Source: Klebsormidium nitens (lineage: Eukaryota; Streptophyta; Klebsormidiophyceae; Klebsormidiales; Klebsormidiaceae). Taken from it: DNA of 64,000 nucleotides. The stretch lies in NCBI GenBank assembly GCA_000708835.1, contig DF237315.1, positions 30,743 through 94,742 on the forward strand, given 5' to 3'. Positions 48,086 through 60,500 of the stretch are shown here, in pieces. A model generated the notes under the pieces. That model worked only from the letters and a program-made list of their open reading frames with translations. It did not search any database and was not told where the DNA came from. The translations under genes and the position numbers were made by a program. The first letter of the stretch is position 1. Each line of letters begins with the position of its first letter.

Positions 48086-51000
48086 TCACGTAGTATCTCG
48101 TTCAGCATCCAATTGCGAGCCAGTTAACATAGTAGAGCCTTCAGGTTTGCTTGCGGCAGATACTAACGTCGGACCTTCGCTGCAAAGAAGCTGGTGCCCT
48201 TCGCTCTCCTCATCCCCGGATCCAAAAGAGAGGGACTGGGAGGCCCGTCTGTTCATACTATGTACAGGAGATCCAACGACGTTTGGCAACGCCTCCCCTA
48301 CCGGGTTGCCGTCGAGCTCTTCTGAGTTTTCAGCCTCCGCGAGAACGCGCCTCCCGTAAACAGCCCCCCCGATTACGAGAGCTATTGCCACGACAATACC
48401 CACGACGTCGAAGGTAATCTCGACCCAGGTGATCTTGTGCTTCCCTCGGTGGTAGTCTGCTATGTCCCGCAAAAGAATGCCGCTGCATAACCGACGAGGG
48501 ATATCATTGTAAGCGGCAGAAAGGAATCAACGTTAAGGATCTGTCGGCCTCGATTTAACGAGTCTGAAAATGTTGCAAAACACCTGCTAGTTGGTTCGCA
48601 GGCAGATCCACCAGCCTCGTAAGGTCCCATACAACTCAAGGGGAAGTGCCTTAGGAAGACCGGTCCGTGCCTCCTCCCGGACGGTTTTTCAGAGGCCTAC
48701 GAGGGACGGCCCAATCTACTTAGCTTCCAGACTCTCAACCGTGCAGAATCCTCGAAGAAGCTGAGCAAATCCCGATCCTGGATTCGTTGGCCAAAGCAAA
48801 CTAAAAGACGAAGGCGCCCGAAGAAAACAAATATGCGGATAAAGACACATATTCTGAAGCAGATTTGGCGCCCGATGAACGCACTAAACGGAATCATGAG
48901 CGTTCATCAGCCGAGAGTCATACTTTTCCGAGAAGGAAGTAAGCGAGAAGGATGAGACAGACTAGGACACCAAGACCAACATCGCCGGATGCACATCTGA
49001 AGAGGCAAATGTGAATTCCGCATCAAAAGAGGTCCAATTGCCTTCAAACGGTGGCAATCTGTTTCGTAAGAATGCCTATCAGCGGAACAGAACCGTTTCT
49101 GACCGAACCTCACAAGTAGTCACAGGTAGATGCAAGACGTGCGTTTAAGCAGCACGTGTCAAACATGGTTTTTGGAAAAGCAAATGACCGTGCCTAACCT
49201 GTACAGCGCCACGAAAATCTCTGGAAAGATGCCTGTGAGGGAGCCGGTGATGTAGGGCAGGTACTGGATCTTGGTCATCGTGACCGCGTAGTTGAAGATG
49301 GGGTAAGGCGGAAAGGGCGACAGCCGGAAAAGCGCAGCGACGCGGAACTGGCCCCAGAAACCGCTCTGCAGAGGAGAACGGAGGAATGAGCACAAAAGGT
49401 TCGCTGCTGCATTTATGCCAATCATCGAAGCATGCGCTGGCGAGCCTTCTCTCTTCGCGCACCGCGGTGCCTCCAAAGACGTTCGCCTTGTACGAGATGA
49501 TTCGGAAGCATTACGATGATAGAACACCAAGGGTCAGGAAGGAGCAGTCAATTCGAGTCATGTCAGAGTTGCAAACATCAAGTATGACCCGACCTACAAC
49601 GGGAAAAGGATCGTCACAGGCCCACTTTCGAAGATGTGTTTGAATAGCATCGATGAACTGCGCTTCATCGGACATCTTCAATATTCTAGGAAGTTTCTGG
49701 CCAGCCAGTGGGGGTGATCGGGCTCTGCTGGTATCTTCGCCTTCGATCCATCCATCAACACCGCTTCGCTTTTCTCACTCACCTGGTTTGCCGCCCGCAG
49801 CAGCGCCACGTATCTCGGCTTCGAGTTGATCCACGTTTGCACCCGGTCGTGCAGTAATCGCCGCCCGATGAAGTAGGTTGCGGACATTCCCAGCGCCATG
49901 CCAAATAACGTCAGGACGTAACCCCAAGCGTACCCAAACGAGATGCCAGCTAGCCAGATGAGGGGGCTCGACGGGACGAGGAAGATCGGAAAGACGGCGA
50001 GGGAGATGACTATGACAAAGATCAGGAGCGGCTTGCTCAGGGTGGTGTCCGCCCATTCGAGCGCGGGGATGACAGCCTGTAAGAAACGGACAGAAGATTC
50101 TGTAAGCAGGACCAATCAGGTGGAGTCTTCTGAGATCAAATCAGAGGAAAGGACCCGATCGCAAATCGCTCCAGAAATGGTGAAGGATTGGAGGGCAACA
50201 GAGAGTCTAAGAATTAATCAAACTCGAGGAACAAGTCTGTTGCATACAGCCTGCCCTGGTCAGCGAATCTGTGTTTGCTGCAACAGACATAGATGAATGG
50301 AGCCACGTGCTTAATCTGCAGTACTCGCCACAACCAAACCAGCGAACGTTGCCCAGTCTTCCAAGTCAATCAGAAAGCTACCGTTTAGGCTAGACAGCTT
50401 CGACAGAGACGAGAGTCGATTGACGTGAAAGTCGATTGACGCGAAGTCTTTGAAAGTGTCGTTCTGCAACTTTTGTAGTCTATACAGAGACCCGCAGACA
50501 CTTTCTAACCCTCCTGATCTTCCATCGAGTGCAGTCCCACACGGAGAAGATGCTCGAGGGCAATGTTTGAAGCCATCTTGCCCGCTGACCCTTCCGAGGG
50601 ACTAAACAATACAGTCCAAACGACATTCATTCAACAACATAATAGATGGGAAGCTGCTAAGACTGTAAGCGGACCCTGCGCTTGTGGCATTCTTCGGCTC
50701 ATTGATCGAGCCAGCATAACGTCTCACCACTCCAACTTAAGACCTGTGACTCTTGATCGAGATGGATTCACTCTGCAGGGGGGAAAGGAAGCGACATACC
50801 TTGTCAATCACTATGGGACCCAGCCACGAGACTGCGATGCCCAGCGCAACCACCAGCCCCAGGAGAGTAGCAATCTGCACCCACCTAATAAGAACAGCAA
50901 ACAGTTTGGTTAGTCCCTGTAAGAATCAGGTGATGGCCGCCGATATCATAAGCCAACTCGTCCTTCAAAACAGCCAGCGTTCCCTGATCGAGAAGTCAAA

Positions 51001-51793
51001 GGACCTGGCCCAGTCACAGTCAATAGAGTCCATATGGTGGACAAAGGGGCTGTTTGAGTGAATTTATGGCTTGCAGGTGGGCCAGAAATGTTGCCCAAGA
51101 AGTACAGATGTGAATGTACGCTCAAAACCCGTTCTTATGACAGCACCACTGTTGACTAACACCTGACAGCTGGGGCAGAAGAGTGGCTAAGTAGAAAGAA
51201 TGACAGTCGCTCATATTCAACTTCCTGCGACACGCGCCAACCGCTGACTCGGTAGCTGGGGCAGACAATTAACTGCCTTGATTGTGATCAACAATGCCAC
51301 CCCCAACTCATCAATCTTGAACCTGCAATCGAAACCGCGAAACTGGCGGGCAAATCGAATGATAGTCAAACAGTCCGAGCCTCGCTTACCTCCAGGTACT
51401 CCGCCACCACGGCCGCTTGCTCCGCAGCAGCCACGTATCATCGACCTCCCCATCATGGTCGCTCAGATACTCATGCTCTGAGTGTCGTGCTTCGCTGTGG
51501 GAGCTTCGGATGCTGTCAACTCTTGCCATAGGCGCTCCCCCTCCCACAGGGGCTTCCCCTCTCATGGGAGCTTCCCTTGGCTCTCTGCTCATTTGAGACT
51601 GATTGGCAGCCCTCTCCTGCTGCTGAGACTCTTGTACAAGGGCGTGGAGGTCGATGCTTGTGTAGTCGAGTGGGTGGGAAGGCTCCCGAGTCTGGCTGAA
51701 AGGGAGGGCCATCCGTATGTCCATGGCAGTGGTTGGCCGGCCCTTGCCTTCTGTTGAGCAGCCCTTCCGTTGTTGTGAGCTTTGATCTTTCAA
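48086..51793 (-). CDS. TVP38/TMEM64 family membrane protein (VTT/DedA-like), complete copy 3
   Basis: Five exons: 51793-51390, 50884-50801, 50076-49783, 49365-49199 and 48482-48086; about 448 residues if one missing base in exon 2 is allowed for. A hydrophilic N terminus is followed by a membrane helix (ATLLGLVVALGIAV). The VTT core has VFPIFLVPSSPLIWLAGISF and GMALGMSATYFIGRR, then FRVAALFRLSPFP and IFNYAVTMTKIQYLPYITGS, and a last helix VGIVVAIALVIGGAVYGRRV. This family resides in Golgi, ER or plastid membranes and is linked to lipid scrambling and trafficking. Exon 2 is 84 bases; its counterpart in relic 1 is 85. The frame runs into TAG after GIAVSWL unless one G is restored in GGCTGGTCCC, so either a sequencing indel or a fresh mutation is present. 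The other junctions keep frame. Exon 1 has no copy in relics 1 and 2. Confidence 0.8.
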
Positions 51794-52480
51794 GGAAGTA
51801 GCTATGGAGTCTGGGTCAGCACGATGGTCCTACATTACTTGCTGAGCACTGCATGAGGTGGGGGACCCCTTGACCAGCTCACAGATGACCGAAACATACT
51901 GCTTCCTTCTTGACAAGAACCAATCTAGGGAAGCCAGTGAAGTCACAAAATCGCTCAGCTGCAAAAAAGTCTCTGCAATCGTACAAGGAAGAATTGATTT
52001 GCAAGGTTGGGGCGGATTCTTGGAGAGGTCAACGAGATCGCTGCGAGAGCCCCTTCTCTGCGATAGCCGACACGGAGTGCCAAAAGAAGAGATGCCTTTC
52101 ATTCAGCTCCTGATGGCGATGGGCCAATGTGATGAGAATGCTATTATCAGAACGAAGGAGCTCGGCAGCTGCCACCTGCTTGCTGACCCCGTTCTGGCAT
52201 TCCGCTCCAATTTCAAAGATTTACAATTTGTCAATTTGCCATGCTCGCTTTTTCAGCAGGCTTGTTCGGGAACAGAGGATGAGCTACTCAGCCGCTGGAT
52301 ACGGGTGAAAATGCAGATACAACCGTCGATCGTTAATAAACCCTTGCCGACATGAAGACCCTTAAATCGACTGACCTTCCTCAGACCAATGAGCCCTTGG
52401 TAGCTACCTAGGTACAGGATTAGGGTTTGCAAATTGCAGGACGTTGAAAATTTCCTCAGGCTTCAGAAGGAGCAGGGAAA
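51794..52480. other. Divergent promoter region of TVP38 copy 3 and DUF2301 genes
   Basis: This lies between the head-to-head starts at 51793 and 52481. A long open frame on the plus strand (51858-52355) has no recognisable domain and is probably chance. Confidence 0.45.
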
Positions 52481-55400
52481 ATGGCGGCCAGCATGCAGCT
52501 CCTCACCAGGCAGCTTCAGCCTTCCTTACGCTGTCCCAGCTGCGGCAGTGGCCCTCAGGCTTCTGCAGGGGCCGCAGCGCCGCCGTTTGCAGCTTTTCAA
52601 GGAAATCGGCAGCCCCGCAGATCTGGTCAAGTTCTGCAGAAGTGGCGGGAGTATGCTTCCTGCCGTTCAATCGGAGGGAAAGCAGTTTCGCTGCAAAGCA
52701 GCAATGCTGCGAGGGGTCCGGTGGGCCAAAGAACAGGAGCGGCCAGGGCAGTGGCGTCAGAAGGAGACTCACGCCCCATTTATCAGGGGATGTATGGGCC
52801 GTGGTCCGTAGATGAAGCAGATGAACGGGAGGTGAGTGGTTCTTAAGGCTCAGCCCTGTTTCTACGTTTCTGTGGGAGTCTTACGATTTGCCCCGTCATT
52901 GTGCAGATTGGTCTCCTACTCTCTGGTTTGAGTCAGCAGTCCACAGACATTCCACAGATTGGGCTGTTGGAAGTCAGCAGCGAAAGAGAATGATCAGTCA
53001 ATCATCACTTACCCCGCCCTCCTTAGAATTTATCCTCCCATTCTTCCTTTCCTGATCTTTATCAGCTTTGGCAGGAATGCAGCATTCCCTATATTCAGAT
53101 TGGAGGAGAGAACCGCCACCTTCCAGCTTTTTGCAACACTTTCATTAACAAAACTTAAGAAGGGGCATCAGCTCATTATGACGACCACTCCAACCCAAAG
53201 CCGGGTAACTCTCTAAGCACAACGACACATACTTTAATCATGCCCGCTTATATTTACCCCCGCCCCCCCCTTCTTTACCCCCAGGTGTTCCTCTACCGAG
53301 CGGGCATCGTGACCTCTGCTGCCTGCTTCACACTCGGCGCCCTCGCTGCCTTCGTTCCCTCCGACAGCCCCCTCTCCCCCGCACTCCGCTCCCTTCTCGA
53401 CCCGCTCGCAGTGGTCGGCGCCGGGTCGCTCGGGCTGTCACTTGTGCTGGTGCACATGTACGTTACGCCCATCAAGCGCTTCATGCAGGTAGGCTTCTGC
53501 AACTGTGAAGTCTGTTCTTAGTGTCTAGAACTCAAATGTTCTTAGGTACATAGGTTTGTCCAAGTGTTTGCTTGCTTGGGAATCGATCAAGGAAGCTCGT
53601 CCAAAGGTAGGAATGTGATAGTGTCTATTGGTGGCATCTATGTCAGGTCGACTGACCGCTGTGGGTGGCAGTTGGAAATACCAGAGCAGAAAGTGTCTTT
53701 CATCCTGCATGTGTATGGCAGACACGAATATGCATACCGACCATTTGAATGCCTTATTCTCTGGTCGTGTTTTCTGGCTTTCAATTGTCACGTCCATCAA
53801 ACTCACGCACTCCGACTCCTGCGCTGTTGTCTTTGTTTGCTCGCAGCTACTCGGAATCTGTACGATCTCTTCCCTCCACCAACAATTGGTCATCAGACAT
53901 CCAACTCCTCCCAAGATGCCCTGTAAAATGAAAACTATTCAAGTATTTCCCTTCAGTCTCCCTCCGATCTTGGGTATCTCTTCCGCAACCACCTTGAGAT
54001 GCCCAACCGTCTCTCAAACCCCCCCGGGTCCTATTTCAGGCTCTCTGGGCCGTTGGTGTTTTCGGGTCAGTGCTGACAGCGCTCAACTTTGCGGCGCCCG
54101 AGGGGACCCCCCTCGCCGTTTATGTTGCGGAGCACCGAGGGGCGGTGTGGGCTGTGGGACCGCTCTTTGCGTCGCTGACAGGGCTGGCATTCAAGGAAGG
54201 TGCGCATACTCTTTTCCTTGCCGCAAGGAAAGTCCGTTTCCAAGTTTATGCCGTACGATTTGGACATTGCTTCATTGCAGCTAAAGGGACAAAGAACCAT
54301 TGGCGGTTACTGGGTGTACATGCTTGAAGGAAGGGCAACTAGGGCCTTGAAAAGCTACGGAAGTCAGAACGCTTTCGAGTAGCAAAATGGTTCTTTGGCA
54401 AAACATCAGACGACCGCAGAAGGAATGCTGTCGGCTGGGACGCCCCTTCTTGTCTTCGGTCGTTCTGATGATGAAACAATCTACCGCCTGCACATGTTCG
54501 TGAGAAAACAAGAAGGCAGGATAACGTCGGCCGATGACCGGTGTAGAAGTCGGTGTAGATGACCGGTGGGAATACCTTGAATCCGCTGAGCATGTTTGCT
54601 GGAGGTTTGTGGCGATCAACAACCGCACGGTTTTATCAAGTAGATTTCTGTCATTTCAACTCAAGTTTCTATTCTTTTCGGATTCGAAGCTTTCACTTGG
54701 ACGTAGTGGAAGCAGGGCACTCTGACCACTCTTGCCCAGTCTGACCACTCTTGCCCTGTCTTGCGTCTGCAGGCCTGTGCTATGGGAAACTAGAGGCGGC
54801 GCTCATGTTCCTGGTCATTCCAGCAACGCTGCTGGGCCATCTGGTGAGCGGTGTTTTGGACCTAAATTTGGGAAACAAACAGGCAAATAGAGAATCAAGA
54901 TAACAGGATCATGATTTTGTGCACCTGGATCTTTTACTGATCGTCTTGCATGCCGCCACCCATGGTCGACGCGTAACGAGCTTTGGGCACAAAGTTTGGC
55001 GCAGATCAGGGAATCGGACGGTCCAGATCACATGAAGCAGGTTCGAGATGGCACCTTATGCAAACATCTGTAGTTGGTTCCGGAGTTCCCAGGGCTTCGC
55101 TTCATCCGCTCATCTTTGCCCTCGTTACCATGTCCGCCAGGCTGGGGCCGACTCCAATGTCGAGCTTGGTCTGCTGGCGGTGTGGACGGCCCTGTATGTG
55201 GTATTCGCGAGCAGGAAGTTCACGCAGGCTGTCAAGGTAAGCAGGAGCCAGATTTCACGATTTCTTCCGGCTGTGAACATGCAAGGTTCTTTTGCCAATT
55301 CCCCCTCTTATTTGGGCCAAGCTCTATTCCGTTGTACCGCGAAGTTTGCACTCTCTCAGATTCAAGAAGTCCGCATATGGCACAGCATGCACGAACGGTA

Positions 55401-55616
55401 TTTAACCTTGCTTATTCGCTTGGCAAACCGGGCTTTATGAGGTCAGCACCATATGTCGACGAAGAGGAAGTCGACGAGCATTGTGGTTGCACTCAGCGCT
55501 TTGGTTCATTGCAGGATGACATCGGAGATAAGTCCGTCTTCATGTTCAACGATTTGTCAGAGGCCGAGAAGGAGAAGAGGCTTGCAGCGTTGGAGCAACA
55601 ACGTGGGGGCTTGTAG
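52481..55616 (+). CDS. DUF2301-family plastid integral membrane protein
   Basis: Six exons: 52481-52831, 53285-53488, 54040-54199, 54773-54843, 55141-55236 and 55515-55616; 327 residues, every junction in frame. The N-terminal ~95 residues are rich in A, S, Q and R with almost no acids, as in a chloroplast transit peptide. Hydrophobic segments follow: VFLYRAGIVTSAACFTLGAL, LAVVGAGSLGLSLVLVHMYV, ALWAVGVFGSVLTALNFAA, VGPLFASLTGLAFKEGLCYG, LEAALMFLVIPATLLGHL and LGLLAVWTALYVVFASRK. The blocks YRAG, HMYVTPIKR, FKEGLCYGKLEA and GHL are typical of the cyanobacterial and plastid DUF2301 family as I remember it. The C terminus is DDIGDKSVFMFNDLSEAEKE. The function of the family is not known to me; a thylakoid or envelope membrane location is likely. 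Confidence 0.82.
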
Positions 55617-57507
55617 CCACTTTGGGTCTACTTTGAGTTAAGCTTGAGCGGACGACTTTTGAGTATATGAGAAAGCAAGTCAGCAGGTTTGTCTTCTCAC
55701 GCAGCCCGCCATGACATATAGGCTGTACCATACAGGAGCTCCGTCGACAACATTGTTTTGAAATTGTTGGGTTTTGTTTGCAGAGAGTATTTCAAGATTT
55801 GGAAGCACTCATGCTGTCTTGGTACATCCCTTGCAAGATATGTGCCTCATGTAACATGCATCATTCAATTGTGCCTTGATGATAATCAACAACGACCAGC
55901 AGTTCAACGGTTGTGTTCGGCCGCATCCATGCATGCACTGAGCCTTAGTACGCACTGAAGCGCATATACCGCCGTGATGAACCTACCGTCAGCCTCGGCT
56001 ATACTATAGGGCTGAGCAGCAAGCTGCCGCTCATGATGTGGAGTCGGATGTATGAAGTGGTGGCACTTAAACTTGCTCAGCTGGCATGGCGCCATGATTT
56101 CCAAGTACAGACTTATACTAATACTAGCTAAGAGAACGATCTGCTATGTATTCAAACGAACAACTTATATCTGCATGAACTAAACGCATTTATCAATTAT
56201 GCATCATTGGAATGTTGCTGTCGACCGCATGTTGTCGGTTGTGCCATTGCAAGAGCTTGCTGTGCCATTGCAAGTTGCAGCTCATGATTGAGCTAGATCC
56301 AAATGATGTACTATGCAGACACGGCCCTGACACGTTGCATTACCGTTGTCAATCGAGCTGCCATCGCACTGATTGAAACGGTTTGTGTCTCGCGTGTGAG
56401 TCAGTGGCTCAAAATGTTTCACAAGGACGCAGACAATCACCGTCAAGAGCACACTGCCAGAGCCGCAAGCCCGCTTACCTTTCTGCAAAAGCGAGTCACA
56501 TAATTCCCATGCCCGTCATTACCTCTGCCCAGACCGATGACCTTGGTAGCCCGTACTTACAGTTACCTATGCCTTCTGCATCTCAAGGCTAAAGCATCAC
56601 AAACATTTCAGCAAGAAACTGTGCCCCTGACTTGGAGCTGTCCTCCTTTTCAAGCCGCGGTTTGCCCAATATTCACACCCTTTTGAGTGGTCCTACGCGG
56701 CGCTCGACCAGAGGGCCAGATCGACCGAGTGTGAGCTCAGTCGCAATCGGAGTGCAAAGAATTCTGTAAGGGAACGGGGGAACTTTACGTACGGACGACC
56801 GTAGTTGAGCTCTCGACATATTTGTCCCTGCAGAGTCGAGCGAAATGGAGGTGCTCAGTTGCGAGGAAGACCGGTAAAGGAAAGAGTTGTTCCTTTGCTG
56901 ATTGGAGAAAAAACGTCTTTTGTGGGGCAGCATTCGACCTTGATCCAAGCAACTCGGGCATTATCTCCACTATGTACTGATTTATCTTGTATACGGTTGA
57001 TACAGGTAGAAAACCGTTGATTAAGAAGAAACGACCAGGAAGGAAACTACTTTCAAAGATAAGTTCGAAACGAGGCACTCATGACTACCACCTCGCCAAT
57101 GTGCCGTCGTCGCTCGTGCCGCCAATATCGAAGCAGAACGGGAATCCCGACCAATTGCTGAATCTTTCAGGGCGCTGACGCAATCAGGGCCCGCACCACC
57201 AGCATGTGAGTGTTTCAACCGCCGCCCGACTTCTCGATCCTCCCGCGCTACCTCTTTCTTCCTTGGTGTTTATCGACTCGGTCAATGACCGCACGACAAC
57301 AGTCAGCAAAAACACGATTGATTTCCTGGATCTCGCTCCTTAATTCAGCGTCCTCGTCACTGCCTTTTGAAGTAAGTCCACAAACTCCATGACGTCCGTG
57401 TTGCCATCCCCTGTGGCGCCGAAAGCCGCCCTCATGCATTCAAAGACGAAGTGAGGGGAATGCGACATACTTCCGCTCTAAGTATCTCTTTACTAACATC
57501 TCCGTAC
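55617..57507. other. Intergenic, nothing recognised
   Basis: This lies between the converging 3' ends of the DUF2301 and pyruvate kinase genes. It contains a direct repeat TTGTGCCATTGCAAGAGCTTG / TGTGCCATTGCAAGTTGCAG at 56236-56280. No exon is recognised. Confidence 0.5.
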
Positions 57508-60500
57508 TCACTTGATGTCCACCAGCTTGATGACCGCCGCGTTCCCGATCCTGTGCAGCGCCACGATGCAGTCGCCCTTCTTGCACATGTTCTTCGCCTT
57601 GGCGTAGCTCAGCGCCGCGTTCAAGATGTCGTCCGTCGTGTCGGAATCCGTTGCACGGGCGGAACCCTCCGCGAGCAGCGGAATGAGCCCCCGGCAGACG
57701 AGGGCCTGCCGTGCGGGGCTCTCCTCGCTGATGTTCCAGGTTAGGTTATCCGTGGTTAGCACCGGGATAACCACGCTGAGGACGGGAACGGCGGGGCGGT
57801 ACTTGGCAACGAGCTTGGCGGTGGAGCCGCCCCGGGTGAGGACCACGATTAGGCTGGCGTTGACCTGGAAGCCAAAACGGGGGAAAAGGCAAAGAGTTTG
57901 AGAGAATGACCGAAGACGGTGCAGTGAAACTGCTTTCTTCAACATCAAGAGGTTGTGATAAGCTACGCAGTGGCTCACCAGACTGAGTTACAACCGTTGT
58001 CATATGGATCAGACAGACAAGTCGACATTACGGTGTCCGATGTGCAGCTCGTTCTTCGGAGCTGCGGAAATGCATCACGTCGGCTGAGAAAGTGGATTTG
58101 AAGACATGGCGTTCTGCCAGCGGCAGCAGCCAAGGTCTTCAGAGTCGTGTCAACAACGATGTGGCTCCACAACAAATCTTACGATCTCCTGGTGATCAGA
58201 GGAAGCTCCTCAGAACTGCGTTCTTCGCAACAGCATCTCTGCCTGACCTCCTAACGTTTACCGACGACTCGGGTCATGCGCTTTTCTCCCTCACCTTGTG
58301 CGCTGTCCGCACGGCTGAGGACGCCAGGCTCTCTAGGGGGCTCATGGGCAGGGGCGTTTGCTTCATGATGGTCTTGAAGAGCGCAAAGTAGTCCAGGCTC
58401 GCCTCCGCCTCGCGGCAGATCCGCGACATCACCTGCGCCCACCGTTTCACAGACTCCGTCAGCGACGTGCAAAAGGCAACGGGACGAACAGGAGTGACAG
58501 GAGGGACGAGAAATCCGCAGAAAACGCCACGTGTCGCCGTTTTGCCTATGGCTCGAGATGCATTTTCGCAGAGTCTGCGAGATTATTGCCGCAACAAAGG
58601 TGAATGAAGAAACGCCATTGTCGGCATTTGTTTTCTCTATTGCTCGAGATGCATTGCCGCAGAGTCTGCGCGAAGATTGCCGTGACAAAGATGGTCGGAA
58701 AAGCGAAGCCGGATTCGATCCAACATCAACTGACACATGAGCAACTTCGCATTATCGTGCGCCCACCTGCACCGCCTCCTCGGGCCACGACCCGGCCGCC
58801 GTCTCTCCGCTGAGCATGACGCAGTCGGTCCCGTCGAGGACCGCGTTCGCGACGTCGGTCGCCTCAGCACGGGTGGGACGGGGTGACTTAATCATAGACT
58901 CGAGCATCTGCAAGGGGTTTCGCCAAAGGGGTAAGCGAAAGGCTCGTGACGAGAGGGTCAACGGCTTGTGACGTCAGAATTGAACGTTTAGTTGGTTAAA
59001 AAACTAGGCAGGCTGGGCCGTCGCTTGGATCCATTGGCCAAGTTCTTCAGTGGTAGCCGACTAGGGGCTTCCCAATCAAGCTGACCATCCGATTCCCGTG
59101 TTGCATTCCAAACACAAATAGAGAGACAAAGCTTGCAATCGTAGCTTCCAACTGGTCCTTCCAACGCGCATGGAGTACAGAGACTTCACAGCAGCCCTCT
59201 CCCAAGGATCGCTTTATGATTGCTGAACAGAGAAGCAAGTGACCCTGCAGTTCCGCAGATACATCTCCAAGAAGAACGTTCTTGGACTGAGCGTTAGCCA
59301 GAAAGAGGACCGCCTCTTTTGTCGCACAGATGTTCCATCTATGTAATCCAAAGTCAGACTCATTTGCAAATCGGAACGAATCAAGAGTTGCCAACAGCTG
59401 TCGCCCAAACTCTACCAAGCTCTGTGCTGACCTGCGTGGCAGTGACGACAGGCTTGCCGGCCGTGTTGCACTTGTGGATCATCATCTTCTGCGCAAGGAA
59501 GATCTTCTCGGTGGGGATCTCCATGCCCAGGTCACCACGCGCCACCATGATCCCGTCCGTCTCACGCAGCACCTCGTCGAAGTTGACCAGGCCCTCCTGG
59601 TTCTCGATCTGGGAAAGTTACCGGGGGAAAGCAGTGTGAGGGCTTTGAGGACGTTCAGAACCAACGCCTCCTGCTTTTAAGAACGTTCAGAAACAAGGCC
59701 TTCTAGTTCTTGTAATCGGGAAAGAAGCAGAGCGAGTGGTTTGACAACAGTATGAACCACGCCGACCCGGATGTCAGCCGGGTTGGATTGGTAGGTAGGA
59801 GGAGGAGTCGAACTTTCGATGTGTCAGCAGGAAGAGGTTTTCCTAACCTCTTCGTGAAGATGAAGTAGGGTGAAACGAGAAGAAAGTTCTAAGAAAGACA
59901 ATGAAGAGGCCCTCTGGACACCATTGCAAGCAAGGCCCTCTTTGGACCTCGAATTCGGATGCGGAAAGCTGAGTGCTTCAAGGAAAATCCCACAAAGAGT
60001 TGGCAGCATCTCAACCTACTCATACAACCTTCAATAATGACAGTGAAAGTCCCACCTTGGAGATGATCTGAATGCTTTTTGCGTGCGTCCCCAGCAGCTT
60101 CCTGATGTTGATAAGGTCCAGGCCCTTGCGCACAAAACTGGCGGCGATGAAGTCAATCTGGTTGGGGACGCCCCAGTTCATAATGTCGTCCTCATCCTGG
60201 AAAACAGGAACAGAGTCCACTCACGCCAGTGGGTTGCAGATGCTGGTCACTCTTGTGACACGAAAGTGGACCGCTCAATTGTGATGTCCAATGGCCATAA
60301 GCCTCGTCAGAAAGAGCGTTCTTGCCGGCGTCAGGAGGGGAACGGAATTTGACACCGAAAGTGAGCGTGCCCTTATGCCGCAGCTTGTGTAGAACCGTCC
60401 AACAATTGCAGTCGGCTACAATCATACACCACCTGTTGTTTTGTTATTACTCATATGAGTAGCTAAGGGTCCTCAAATGTTGCCTGGCAGCTGACTGCAG

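Noticed and set aside
51858-52355. 165-codon open frame upstream of the DUF2301 gene
   Set aside because: No domain, no paralogue, and it lies in the divergent promoter region.
59760-59830. A tRNA-like B box (GTTCGACTCC on the minus strand)
   Set aside because: The flanking bases do not form a T stem and no A box or acceptor stem is present.
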